Shown here in pieces: positions 34,152-44,704 of a DNA stretch of 64,000 nt. Numbering within the stretch: the first letter of the stretch is position 1; each line of letters opens with the position of its first letter. The notes below the pieces were generated by a model. The model had not been told where the DNA came from and did no database searches. It saw only the letters and a list, made by a program, of their open reading frames with translations. Origin of the DNA: Endothia cerciana. Taxonomy: Eukaryota; Ascomycota; Sordariomycetes; Diaporthales; Cryphonectriaceae. Location: positions 62,001 through 126,000 of the forward strand of contig JALRMH010000003.1 of assembly GCA_026119935.1 (NCBI GenBank). The letters are read 5' to 3'. A program made the position numbers and the translations under genes.

Positions 34152-34176
34152 ATTCTTCTTCTTCTTCTTCTTCTTC
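34152..34176. repeat. (CTT)n short repeat
   Basis: Run of CTT units just upstream of the methyltransferase gene, in probable 5' UTR. Confidence 0.7.
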
Positions 34177-34234
34177 AGTTCTTAGTTATTCAATTCACAG
34201 CGAGCGCCTTCATCTGAACTAGTGCTGCGCCGCG

Positions 34235-35435
34235 ATGCACAAGCTGCGGGCAACTTCGAGTCAGACCACCCCCGCGGGGAGTAAAGGCGAGGCCCAACTC
34301 GAGAGCTACAGCTCAGACTACAAGCAGTATACGATCGACAGATTCTGCTATCAATATCTTCAGATGGAGCCATGTTTAGACTATCCTGACGGGCGCTTGT
34401 TGAAGATCGCTGAGGTACAAGAAGAGATCTTCGACCGTACTTTTGCCGAACAGACGACTCCATCGCCTAAAATAGCCATATTCCAATTACGTACCTTGAA
34501 GGAGCTTGTCAGAAGGATAACGGAGAGCATTAGTGATGGAGAGACGGATGAATATGTGTGTTAAACCTCCCGAGGAATCCGGCTCCGTCTTCGCAAAGCT
34601 CGCTGTTGCTGAAACTACTGCGCGGTAGGAGGTCTCGGACGGGCTCATGAATCGCATTGGAGAGCTCATGTCTGTGCCACGGATATCCGAGATAGACGAG
34701 CCACGTCAAAGGTGCATCGTATCATACCGATTATCCTTGCTGCAAACGCCTGTAATGGTCAACATTCTCGAGAATCGTTCTCTTATTGCTGCTAGTGGTA
34801 CGACAGGTCTTCGTACGTGGGAAGCTGCTCTTCATCTTGGACAGTACCTGTGCGTCAATAGCGATCTCGTCAGAGGAAAGAAAATTCTTGAGCTCGGAGC
34901 AGGTACAGGTTACCTGTCCATTGTCTGCGCAAAGCATCTCGGTGCCGCCTATGTGACGGCTTCTGATGGCTCGGCAGAGGTTGTTGACAACCTTGCTGAT
35001 AATTTCGCTCTCAACAATGTTCAATGGACTTACAATCCTTCAGCTGACGCCATAGCCACCCCAAAGCTGCTCAAATGGGGTCATGCGCTGGTTGGAACTG
35101 AAGAGCCCGCGTGGATTGGAGGTCAAGGGATCGATCTCATCATCGGGTCAGATATCACATACGACCAGAGAGCCCACCCATCCTTGATCGCAACGTTCAG
35201 AGAGCTCCTTAGCCTTTTCCCCAGTGCCGAGATTATTATTGCGGTTACACAGAGGAATGAAGCAACTCTATCGGTTTTTCGGGAGAACTGTTGCCGGAAT
35301 CGACTCTATGTTACGGAATTGAACTTCTGGGGCGAAGAGGTGCACGAAGAATTACCTACACAAGGAGTTCTGACTCCTTTCTATCCTGTATCTATACCGA
35401 TACATATATTTCGCATTCGCAATACTGAACAATAA
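34235..35435 (+). CDS. protein-lysine methyltransferase, EFM3/FAM86 type (eEF2 lysine), 375 aa
   Basis: Seven-beta-strand SAM-dependent methyltransferase. Exons are 34235-34555 and 34629-35435. The N-terminal helical part (residues 20-107; YTIDRFCYQYLQM ... LKELVRRI) corresponds to the FAM86-type N-domain. After the splice come CIVSYRLSLL and SGTTGLRTWEAALHLGQYL, the hallmark block of the EEF2KMT/yeast Efm3 branch. Motif I is LELGAGTG (194-201) and the post-II acidic motif is GSDITYD (D282). In yeast and human this branch methylates one lysine of elongation factor 2 in the cytosol. Spacing and length suit the family (yeast Efm3 is somewhat shorter). Other METTL21-like enzymes are less likely because of the conserved SGTTGL...TWEAAL block. 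Confidence 0.87.
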
Positions 35436-36136
35436 GAACCGAATTGGAATTTTTGGAACAAGGGCTGCTGCGGCCGACGCAGGCCTAGGGAGATTTGTAG
35501 AAAGTCAATTGGTGGAACTTGATGGGGTAGCGCGCATCTGGCCCAGACTCGTTCAGAGCAAGAACTGCGTACTAGGAGCTGCTTGCTTGTCCATGATGTT
35601 GACGAGACTTTTCGGTGGGTTATTCAAAAGGAGTTTTCTGCAGATGTTAGAGACACTAATCATGTCGAATTCTCAGGTATATTTAACACAAGCTGAATCT
35701 ACAGCATGTAAACCATGGAGGTAATAAGCGGTCACAAGGATGGTGGTCAAAGGAGAAGAGCGCTGTCAGATAAGGTTGATGGAATCGCCAAAATTCTGTT
35801 TGGCGACATATACAGAAGATGGCATACAATATCAACGTTTCTGACCGAGTCCAGTACCTGCGTATCGAGAACCTATTCCAAAGTGTCATCTGTGCTGGAT
35901 GGACACCGGATAAAAGACCTCAAAATTCTTAAAACATACACACTGCTACACCGGCTTATTCAGAATCGATAAAAATAGGAGAGGTGTGGTAGCCGAGTCG
36001 AGGCCACGCTGTTCGAAACATCATCAACGTCAGCGTTATCAGAGACATGGTGAGAGATCCAACACGAATATTGCACATGGAGTCCCAAGTCCTCTCAAAA
36101 TATAGAAAGAATAGCCGAAACAAAGTATATCTGTCA
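35436..36136. other. intergenic between convergent genes
   Basis: No supported feature. Open frames at 35509-35724 and 35715-35972 lack recognisable content. Confidence 0.5.
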
Positions 36137-37421
36137 TCATAACCCATCCTGTCTCTTTCTTGTCTTCCCTTGTGGTAGCTGCGGCGATGTTACTGCCGAG
36201 GGTGGGCGACCGCCCCTCCGCGGCCAGCTGAAACTCGGTGCCGTCTGTGACTGCGGCTGAGGCTGAGCAGATGGTATATCTCGACCAATGCCAGGCCAAG
36301 CAAGCATCTTTATCATCATGCCTGGCTCGATAACATCGTCCCAGAGCTCAGGAAGGATTGTAGCTCCCTTGCAGGGCTTTGGCAGGAGATGCGATGGAGG
36401 GCTTGCTGGTGTGATGAGAGTAGACGAGGGCCCCGAGATTGTAAAACTAGCAATGGCCGTCTGCACAGGATCGAAGTGTGAAGGATGGCTGGCAAGGGTC
36501 GACTTGATGGCTGCTGCGATCGGGTCCACCCAAACGTCCTGAATGGTAAGGTCGTAATGTCCTGCGATAACGTGAGGCCAGAGATTGTCGATATTGGTGA
36601 AGGCTGAATGGATCAGCTTCTTCATCCCCTATAGGAGGCGTCAGGTCAAATGGGATCTGGAACATTGCTTTGGACATGATGGAGATGCGTAGTTAGCTTA
36701 CCTTCCATGTCCTGGCTTTTTTCCACGGAAAAATATAATGTCTGCCGATGCAGTCGATAAACCTGATCGGGAGCTTTGCAGGCGGAACACCAGTATCTTT
36801 CTCCCAAGGCACACTGCTCACGACCTGTGTGGTTTGTGGTGCGGGAGATGGCGTTGACTTGTGCATTGCAGATGGATCCTCTATCCCCTCTCCTTCGCTC
36901 GGTTTGACTTTTTCCGGCTCTCCCTCAATCTCCTGGCCATTCTCTTTCTCACCTTTTGTCCCGTTGTTGATGTCATCCCCATCTGATTCGTCGATCATGA
37001 GCCCGAAAGAGACGTACGAGCTCTGGCTAGATGCTGGGCTCGGCAATGATCCAGAGGATGGATGACCGCTACGCGTCGATCCTAATAATGGCGGCTCTGG
37101 CTCATTAATGCTCACTTGATGACTTGCACCCACCCTTTCCTGTGTCCACTGCGGTGTGAGATGCTGATGTACTGTGTTGCCGCCGTCACCGAGCGACCCA
37201 CGAACACCCAGCAGAGCAGCTTCAGAACTTGGTCTTGTCTCCGGTGGTTCAACACCTCCAGCCTCATGAACACCCGAAAGGGTTTCATCCAGAGGCTGTC
37301 CCACGCACAGACTAGAGCCATGTTGTCCCACTGCACAAGACTTCTCGCCGTCTCGAGCCTTGTTGTTCACGGCCTTGTCTGTGCCACCATCAGCTGTCGT
37401 CTGTATCTGTGAGAGATCCAT
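36137..37421 (-). CDS. ULD_2 (ubiquitin-like) domain protein, 403 aa
   Basis: Exons are 36702-37421 and 36137-36628. The first 205 residues are low-complexity, acidic and Ser/Pro-rich. The end of exon 1 (IRFIDCIGRHYIFPWKKARTWK) and start of exon 2 (GMKKLIHSAF) form the first half of a fungal ubiquitin-like domain, which reads FKDAVGRKFxFPF...TWxGMxxLIxQAF in relatives. The second half, ATILPELWDDVIEPGMMIKMLAWP, is separated from it by about 60 extra residues. The insert follows GHYDLTIQ and may be a real insertion or an unspliced length-3n intron, as no stop occurs in it. The tail is Pro/Gln/Arg-rich. Function is unknown; similar domains occur in uncharacterised fungal proteins. Confidence 0.72.
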
Positions 37422-40258
37422 CTTGATGTGGGAAATCCGTGTGATCCGAGAGGTCTATGGTGATGACTGGAAACTACCGGCGCCACGAAGTTGATAGGAT
37501 CGAAGAGTTCAACTCCGAGGTTGAGGTAACGGGTGATTCGACGATGGATTTGCCACCTCGCAAATACCTCGTCGCTGGTCGAGGGCCCTGGGACCGGGCA
37601 AAGTTGAGCGAGTGATTCTTGGGAGCCCCAAGGCCACGTTGAGGGGCAATGAGCATCACACGACGTGCTCGTGATTGGTGGCGGCCCCATGGTCCGCCGG
37701 GTCAAACTATTATTGGACACTGCAGGTCGCATGCCGCACAAGGTCACGTTCGCTCAGTCATGCAGAGCTATATGTTGACGGGTCGTTAGTCTGAAATGTA
37801 TTACGTGCACAACTTTTAACATGCACGTGTAGCAGGTGCCATTCCGGTAGTCGTCCACTCCAATCTTGGCGGCCAAAGTAAAATGTGTATGAGTGGGCCT
37901 ATGGAACGGCCGAGATCATCTGCATCACGGACGTGTTCTCAAAAATGAGCTCGGGAGTGTGTTGTCAGGACATACGGCCTCGGAGAAGTTGATAATTCGA
38001 CACACCTTGTGTTTATACTTTGGATGACAGGCCCCCCCGCCACCAACATACCCAATCGTCCTTGTGAAACAGACACCTATGGGACAATACCGTACATGGT
38101 GAGCTACTATTAAATGGTGTTCTGTGGCATGGATGCTCGTAGAAGGACATTGCATGGAGTCTAATATCTCTTACGAGAGGGCGAAGACGACGTCTTCTGT
38201 AACATCAGAAGATTGCTATATTCACACACAAGCTCTCAAGAACCAGGAACAAGGGTACTATGAGGAATTAAGCTTTGTTTATTTATATATAGAGAAAGAA
38301 TATATATTGTTTTATATTTAAGTATAGAAGTAATCAGAAGATAAGATGGTCACCCTAAGCTGTAGGATATATAATGCCCTAGCGGCCTAGAACAGGCTTA
38401 GAGTAACCCAACAGCTACGGTTTATATTACCATAGCTTAACTACCTTGTACTGGAGGGTATGGCAATTGAGCTATATCTAGGCTTCAGACGAACACTGCT
38501 CATCAGACTCTACCACAACCTCTTTTTTTCTTCTCACGCTAATTGCAGGACATTAGGATAGACCTGACTGATTATGACGAGATGTCAGAGGCTTTGCACC
38601 GGAGAAGTACGGGGACCGATGATTATGAGTGACGGGAGGATACGTAAGGACTTAAAATTGACCATCCTTTGATTGTATCTATAACCCATAATAAAGTCTC
38701 AGTGGCCCACGAGGGGATTGCGATGGAGCACAGCATTTAGAAGATAAACTAAACTCGACATCCCGGAAGCGAGAGTCACAAGTTGATTATCGTTTCTTCC
38801 GCTCCTGGATAGATGGCTTATCGCCCTTGATCGGAGAATCGAGTACCAAAGTTTTTTGCCTGCAGAATAGAACGAATAGTTCTGTGCAGCCATTCTGAAT
38901 ATTGCGACCGGCTTGTACCTTCTACATCTTAAGCGTGTGACATTGCGGTCGTTTCTTCACCCTGCCCCCCCCTTCGCAGAAGCTCCCCATTATCATCGAC
39001 CGGTTGGTCATGTAGGATAATTGTCTGTATGACGCGCTCCAGCAAGATTATTGACATTCTTGAATTGCTGCGCACGGTCGATGCCATCCAAGATATACAG
39101 TCTTTTCGAGTAAAGAAGATACTCTGAGCTCGTCCTGCTTTTGTAAACTCCTCCTGAGCTTTTATGTGCCGCGCTCCCTGCCACAAGAGTAGCACCACCT
39201 GTCGTTGTGATCGTTATAGGTACCACAGTTGCTGCAAGTGAATCCCCAGGACATGTTAAGGAAGAAGGGGATGATCTGTTGAATTCTGCTGAGATGTGAT
39301 GTAGAACTGATCAAGACCGTGCCGATGATGGATACTATTGTTGATCTGAGTCCGGAGTCGAGGTTTAGTAAAGACCTGGAAGAGTAAAGATGGCTCAAGG
39401 CGCTCCGTCAGAAGATGTTTATACAGGTTGCACTCTAGCTTCACTTGAGACAAATAATTGTGACAGACAGTTGAGCATTGAAAATCGGTCATGAAAGACA
39501 GACGTAGACATTATATCTCGAGACTTTACCTGCTGTATGTCGGGTTGGGGAAGTCTTTATTCACCTAAAGTAAGAATGTTCCCTGTCGCTCGCAGCTTGA
39601 AGCAAGAATGAAGCATCTAGCATGGACTGGATTCGCAATCAACCAAGTTGGGGATTCTGCGAGATGAAGGTCTTAGGGCTCAACGGGGCAGCGATAGCGC
39701 GATTGCATCAGAAGAACACCGTGCCCATGCGTATTGTGATGTATCATTTCAAGGCCCTATAGTATAGTCTGGCTGCCTTGCCTGGTTTGGTGTTTTTTTT
39801 CGGGGGAGGGGGAGGGGGGAGTGACTACAACAACCTGGAGATACGGGACCTTTGTTTAGCCGAGATAATACGGCGCTTTCCTGGAGGTATTAAATGGCAT
39901 TTGCGAGATCCTGTCTTTGCTTATGTATACGGCTCAGGGCTTTAAGCAATGCGAAGACTTGCGCTCGGGCACTCGCAGCTGTGGATGCTCAGTGCTGATT
40001 TCTCGGGCGCGGTTGGTGAGGACAACGACAGTTATCCTCGGAATAGAGAAGAGAACACAAGAGGCCGTCTGGTATCATGATGCACCATCGAAGAATTGTT
40101 GAAACACACCTGTTGATAGGTGGTGTGGTTTATTGAAAGAGACAATAGTGTGACTGATACTCTCTGGCTTCCTGTAATTATAGACAAAGCAGAAGGACAT
40201 GAAAAATGGGTATCCGGACATTTTGATCGTCAAAAAGAGGAAATACTGCGTGTAAGCA
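37422..40258. other. intergenic with an AT-rich island; no gene except a possible 30-codon ORF
   Basis: From about 38180 to 38560 the sequence is AT-rich with TATATA and CTAG words, unlike its GC-rich neighbours. It looks like decayed repeat DNA. A tiny zinc-ribbon-like ORF at 39162-39254 is listed separately. Purine/pyrimidine runs occur near 39790-39820. Confidence 0.5.
39162..39254 (-). CDS. possible 30-aa micro-ORF with RanBP2-type zinc-finger spacing
   Basis: The ATG at 39254 opens a 30-codon frame, MSWGFTCSNCGTYND..., with Cys at 7, 10, 21 and 24. This is C-x2-C-x10-C-x2-C, with Asn14 three residues after the second Cys and a Trp before the first, as in RanBP2-type zinc fingers. The frame is also open upstream to 39398. 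Tiny proteins with similar Cys pairs do occur in ascomycete genomes. It may equally be an exon of an unrecognised gene or chance; there is no transcript evidence. Confidence 0.3.
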   Translation of the reverse strand: MSWGFTCSNCGTYNDHNDRWCYSCGRERGT

Positions 40259-42364
40259 TCACTCATCCTCCCCCTCGGCATCCTCGTCCCCATCATCCAC
40301 GAAAATCTCGCTCTTCACCGACGTCCCAGCACTCAGCTCACCAACGGAGAACGACATAGCCGTCGAGCTGCCAACCACCGAGGATGAAGCGCTGGCACTC
40401 AGGAATGCCGGAGTGGACACGTCCCTCTTCCTCCCCACGCCCCTGCCCTCGCTTGCCGCCCGCAGCGGGTTGTTGAGCATCCAGCTGCCCGGGCCTACGG
40501 ACCTCACGACGGCGACGTCGCTCCTCATCGCCCACTCCATCAGCGACGGGTCCGCGGACCCGCCGAACACGACAGGCTGCTCCTGTCCTAGCGCGGCTTT
40601 CTCCAGGTGCCGCGCGACGTGCTCCATGCGCTGGTCCCAAGCATCGGCACCTGTGAAATCGGCGGCGCAGTGCAGCGCGGGACATTTCATATAGGCGGGC
40701 AGCTGGCAGCGCTCGCGGAGGGCCTTGGTCTGCAGGTGCTTCACCTCTTCGTCCCAGTCCGCGGTAGATGTGGATAGGGTGTTCGTGGAGTTCTTCTTCG
40801 AAGCCTTGGCAGGCTTACCGGCATTTCCCGGCGTATGCATCCGCCGGATGTGTTGGGTGTAGAGGTCTTTGCGGTTGAAGATGGCGCCGTTGGGGAGGGG
40901 GGGGCCGGCAGGCTCGAGGCTTAGTGTGTGTTCGGCAGCACGAGCGGCCTTGCCTCTGCCTTTACGAGGTTTCGAGGGCAACAGGCTGTTCTTGTTGTTG
41001 GCGCAAGCGTCGATGTCGCAGAGCCAGTAGTGCAGGACGAGATGTTGCGACATGACGTGGCGTTTCCATTCGTTCTTGCTGGCGAAGGTCGAGTTGCACC
41101 CGGCGAAATGGAAGACGCAGATAAACGGTCGCGTGTGTTGCTTCTTGACATGCGCCTGGAAGGCAGCCTCGTCTTTGAATTGAAGAGAGCATTCCTGGCA
41201 CAGGAATGATGCGCTGCTGCCGCTGGTGGAGGGCGGTAGAGGCCTTGCTGCCTGAGACATGGTCGACGCTGTCCTCGTTTTCTTGGGCGAGCTCTCGAGC
41301 TTGGTGGGAGCGACCCTCTTGGTACGGCCACTTCGTCGCATGGAGGATGATGCTCGTTGCTTTTCAGGTTGGTATACGTCATCATCGTCTTCGTCCTCGC
41401 TTCTGGGAGAGTCCATGTCTATCTCGGCGTCTGAGCCTTCACTGTCTCTGGCACTGGGAGTTGGATAGGAATCTGTGACGTCCCCGACGAAAAGTGGCCG
41501 GTCTGGCAATTGAATTTCTTGTTTGATAACGGTCGACGCTTCGGGTGTGATCGCTCGACTATAGTCTTGGTCGACAGAAGAATGTCTACTCAAGACGTCC
41601 ACGGCCGCGGGGACTGAGGTCTGGCTGCCGAATGTGTAGCTTCTCTGGGGCGAATCGAAGTTGAGCACCGCGGGGGATTCCTCCCAGTCATTGTAGATCT
41701 TGTCGGCTGGGCTGACTTCTGACATCGAGACACAGGAGTGACTGTCTCCAGGGAAGCCTCCCACACCGGACAGAAAGAGGTGTGAGGTTGATTTGAATGC
41801 ATCAAGTGGAGCCGTGTGAAAGGTAGAGAACGTTGTCAGGTCGGGAGGTGTCGAGGGCATCTGGTCGGTATGCAAGTCGGTGTCTGCGCGGGGACTCAGA
41901 GCACTGCCGCAGTGAGAGGGCTCTTGCGATGAGGAAGGGGACCCGTGACGGTGGTGCGATGCCACTGGAGGAATAGAGGCGACAGGTGGTGCGAGTGATG
42001 GGACCTGCGGTTGATGCATTGGGACAAACAGTGGCTGCCTCTGGTTTTCCGTCAAGAACCTTTCCATGGGGGGGAAATCCCAGAGAGGCATGGGTTGGGC
42101 CAAGCCATCTTGGTTCGTCAAGTCCAGGTCATAGCCATAGCCATCTACCGCGTCGAGGCCGTCGAGGACTGGGAGTCCATGGTGTTGTTGGAAGCCTGGA
42201 CAGGCTCTCTCGAAGGAGAATTGAGAATACTCCATCCTTTCCACGGTTTGTGGATGCTGTTCAACAAGGCTATTCTTTTGCGCTTCTGGAAGGTTTCCAC
42301 GGGTCGTATTCGGAGCCAAGGCTCGGTGGAGAGCCGACGGTCGATCCGAGCTGAAAAGAAGCAA
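40259..42364 (-). CDS. C2H2 zinc-finger transcription factor, up to 701 aa
   Basis: Single long frame. A more likely start is the internal ATG at 42235 (MEYSQFSFERACPGF), because the first 43 residues look like translated leader; this would give 658 aa. The N-terminal half is Pro/Ser/Gln-rich with acidic patches, suited to activation or regulation. A basic stretch (RRSGRTKRVAPTKLESSPKK) precedes the fingers. Finger 1 is FLCQECSLQFKDEAAFQAH (about residue 390), then a FICVFHFAGCNSTFASKNEWKRH finger with the FxSKNEWKRH motif common in fungal C2H2 proteins. A further Cys/His segment is around YWLCDIDAC ... RKDLYTQHIRRMH, and a last CPALHC...MEHVARH. The C-terminus is acidic (DDGDEDAEGEDE). It is nuclear by inference; targets are unknown. 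About 2.3 kb upstream has no gene, as is common for regulators. Confidence 0.88.
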   Translation of the reverse strand: MLLFSSDRPSALHRALAPNTTRGNLPEAQKNSLVEQHPQTVERMEYSQFSFERACPGFQQHHGLPVLDGLDAVDGYGYDLDLTNQDGLAQPMPLWDFPPMERFLTENQRQPLFVPMHQPQVPSLAPPVASIPPVASHHRHGSPSSSQEPSHCGSALSPRADTDLHTDQMPSTPPDLTTFSTFHTAPLDAFKSTSHLFLSGVGGFPGDSHSCVSMSEVSPADKIYNDWEESPAVLNFDSPQRSYTFGSQTSVPAAVDVLSRHSSVDQDYSRAITPEASTVIKQEIQLPDRPLFVGDVTDSYPTPSARDSEGSDAEIDMDSPRSEDEDDDDVYQPEKQRASSSMRRSGRTKRVAPTKLESSPKKTRTASTMSQAARPLPPSTSGSSASFLCQECSLQFKDEAAFQAHVKKQHTRPFICVFHFAGCNSTFASKNEWKRHVMSQHLVLHYWLCDIDACANNKNSLLPSKPRKGRGKAARAAEHTLSLEPAGPPLPNGAIFNRKDLYTQHIRRMHTPGNAGKPAKASKKNSTNTLSTSTADWDEEVKHLQTKALRERCQLPAYMKCPALHCAADFTGADAWDQRMEHVARHLEKAALGQEQPVVFGGSADPSLMEWAMRSDVAVVRSVGPGSWMLNNPLRAASEGRGVGRKRDVSTPAFLSASASSSVVGSSTAMSFSVGELSAGTSVKSEIFVDDGDEDAEGEDE

Positions 42365-44704
42365 GGCCCGAGAGCGCGATCCTCACAGCCTTATGATGGG
42401 TTAGTCGGCCAGGAAAGGATCAGTGTCTCGCAACAATGGGAGGAGGCAGGAGGATGATGACGACCATCCAGGTGCAGACAGGAAATAATGTCTAGGCAGA
42501 AGGTATACAAATATTATCTCAATGACATATAGATAGCGATGGACGATTTGATCGAGGACGTCACTGAGGTAGCATGGTGTAGTAAAAGCCATGTCGACGG
42601 AGAGGCGAAGCCAGAGGCTATGAAGATATGTATAAGAAGAGATCGCCATACGGGGGGACTATGCCACAGCAACACCAGCGACGAGGAATCCGGGGCGGGT
42701 GTGCCCTCTCTGTGCGCTCAGTGTACATCTGAGCAGAGCCGCATGTGGGGGACGATGGGATCTCAAGCCAATACATTTTGGGTGGCTTTGTCCTCCCCGA
42801 CCGACACAATCCAGTCGTTCCCTTGGGATTGGGACTTTCCAGGTAATTACCCGCTCCTTCTGCTTACGCCATGCCACGCCTGGCTTGTGTCGCGTATGCG
42901 AGCCCCTGGTCTGTCCACGGCACTAGAGATCTGGCTGATCATGAGGGTGAGCCGTGGGGGGGGGGGGGGATACTATGACAAGACCCGCCAGTGCTGCGCC
43001 TCTGGCACCGGAACGTGCATGGCGAAGAACCATCGCCGAGTACTTTTGCTGACATGGACCCTGTCCCCGATGTCACACCCCCATCCATCGGCACGGGCTG
43101 GCCTGTCGAATCTTCGTTCGCGAACCGCCCGTGGCCCCACCGCCAGGGGCAATAGACTGGCCGCCTTTGCCCACTCCCCACTCCCGGCCCTCAGCTTGAG
43201 GCTCTGCTGCGGGGGTTCCTGGATCAGTCTCACCCCCCCAGTGTGGCCGGTCTCGACGGCTATTGCGCCCAATCTCCGCCATTTGAGATTTTGTAGAACA
43301 CGAGATAAGTTTCGACGTGCCCAGTTTCGTCGCCGGTCACGGTCTGGCAAGATTTCAGAATCGCACCAGAGGTCTCTCATAACAGCACACCTGCGGCCGT
43401 GAGACATGGTGCAGCGCTCCGCCCCGTTGACGCGGCGGCGTGTGAATCTGCACAAGTTTAGGCAACGACGCGAGGCAATCAGTAGGCAAACTCGACAAGT
43501 CTCCGATCGTCCAACCTGCCAACTCCATATTGCGAGAACCCGCAATAACAAAGAGGTATCGAGATGTCAACACCGACCGTGCCGATTGTCTGAGGTGTGT
43601 ATCTGTCATTTGGCGCCGTGCCGTGGTAAGGACTTCCCAACAGACCCCGTCCGTGCGTGCGTGCGTGCGTGTGTGTGGGTGTGTACAGGTGCCAACAGCA
43701 ACAACTACACTTTTAAGAATTTCAGACAGGGGTGACTCACGCCCGACCATGGTGAGGGTGCTGTAGATCAGGCCACTCAGAGCCGCGAGAGCCAGCGCTC
43801 TCGCGTGGCACGGCACCCGCCAGCCGCCCTGCACCCTCTTTTCCCTCTCTCGCCTGGCGGTCTGAGGCGGTCTGAGGCAACCTCCGTGGATTTTGAGCCT
43901 CAAAGTCACATCGCGCTGTCTCTGATGAAGAAATTTCTCTTGCGATCCTGCCCGGATCTGGCCCCCAAGCCTGTGCTGCTTCGCGAGGGTGTGTCTGTGA
44001 TTACGTGCCCAGTGAAACCCCGGCAAGCAGCTGGCATGCATGGCTAAACTCTGGTTGGACATCTCTCCCCCGGAGCTGAACAGGTCTGACGGCTATCCCT
44101 TTCAGCCAAGTCCTGATGATCTTATCCTATTTGTGGGTGGTAAAAGAGAATTCGCCCAGCGGGAAACATTGTCGATGTGGATTATGCGCGCTGTTCATGT
44201 TGACCTGATCACAGTGGACGAACCCGAGCAGATGGTGGTGACAGCAGTGCCCGAAAATGCATCCTGCAGACCAGTGCAGGCCGCCCTACTACATCCGGCC
44301 GCGGACATTCTGTGGTTCGCTTGCCGTGCATGTTGGCTGGGGTTGCCTCACCGAGGCGACATGTTTTTTGGTCTCATGACTAAGACGAGCGAACCACGTT
44401 GTGGCCGCCACTCTGCGGAGGTCAGAATGTCGATCGGTGACACGGAATTCATGCTACCAGACGGTGATCCTTCCGTCCGGAATGTGCTGCAAGGACGGCA
44501 GAGACGCATCTGCTTCCTTGAATGACTTTACATCACGGCTAGCTCAATGCAATTGAAAATTTCGAAGTAGGGTCACATGTCCCTTCTACACCGCCGACTT
44601 CTGCAAGACAATGTGGGAAATGCGAGTTTGTTCTAGAAACACAGAACCGTGATCGTCAAGATACGCTTGGTACCTTTCGTGGTTCACTCCATCAAGCAGG
44701 ATCT
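42365..44704. other. long upstream region of the C2H2 gene; no gene called
   Basis: Three long open frames lie here by position (42539-43402 plus, 43355-44062 minus, 44040-44525 plus, 161-287 codons). They overlap each other, lack domains and have Cys/Arg/Trp-rich composition typical of antisense or GC-rich noncoding DNA. GTGC-type repeat at 43652-43680 and a G-run at 42957-42968 are present. The 44040-44525 frame is the one I would re-examine with expression data. Confidence 0.4.
43652..43680. repeat. (GTGC)n/(GT)n short tandem repeat
   Basis: Run of GTGC units passing into GT units upstream of the C2H2 gene. Confidence 0.8.

Noticed and set aside
42539..43402. 287-codon plus-strand open frame
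   Set aside because: It lies in the upstream region of the C2H2 gene, overlaps a long minus-strand frame, has no domain, and has Arg/Ser/Cys composition typical of chance frames in GC-rich DNA.
43355..44062. 235-codon minus-strand open frame
   Set aside because: No family resemblance, and it overlaps another equally long frame in antisense.
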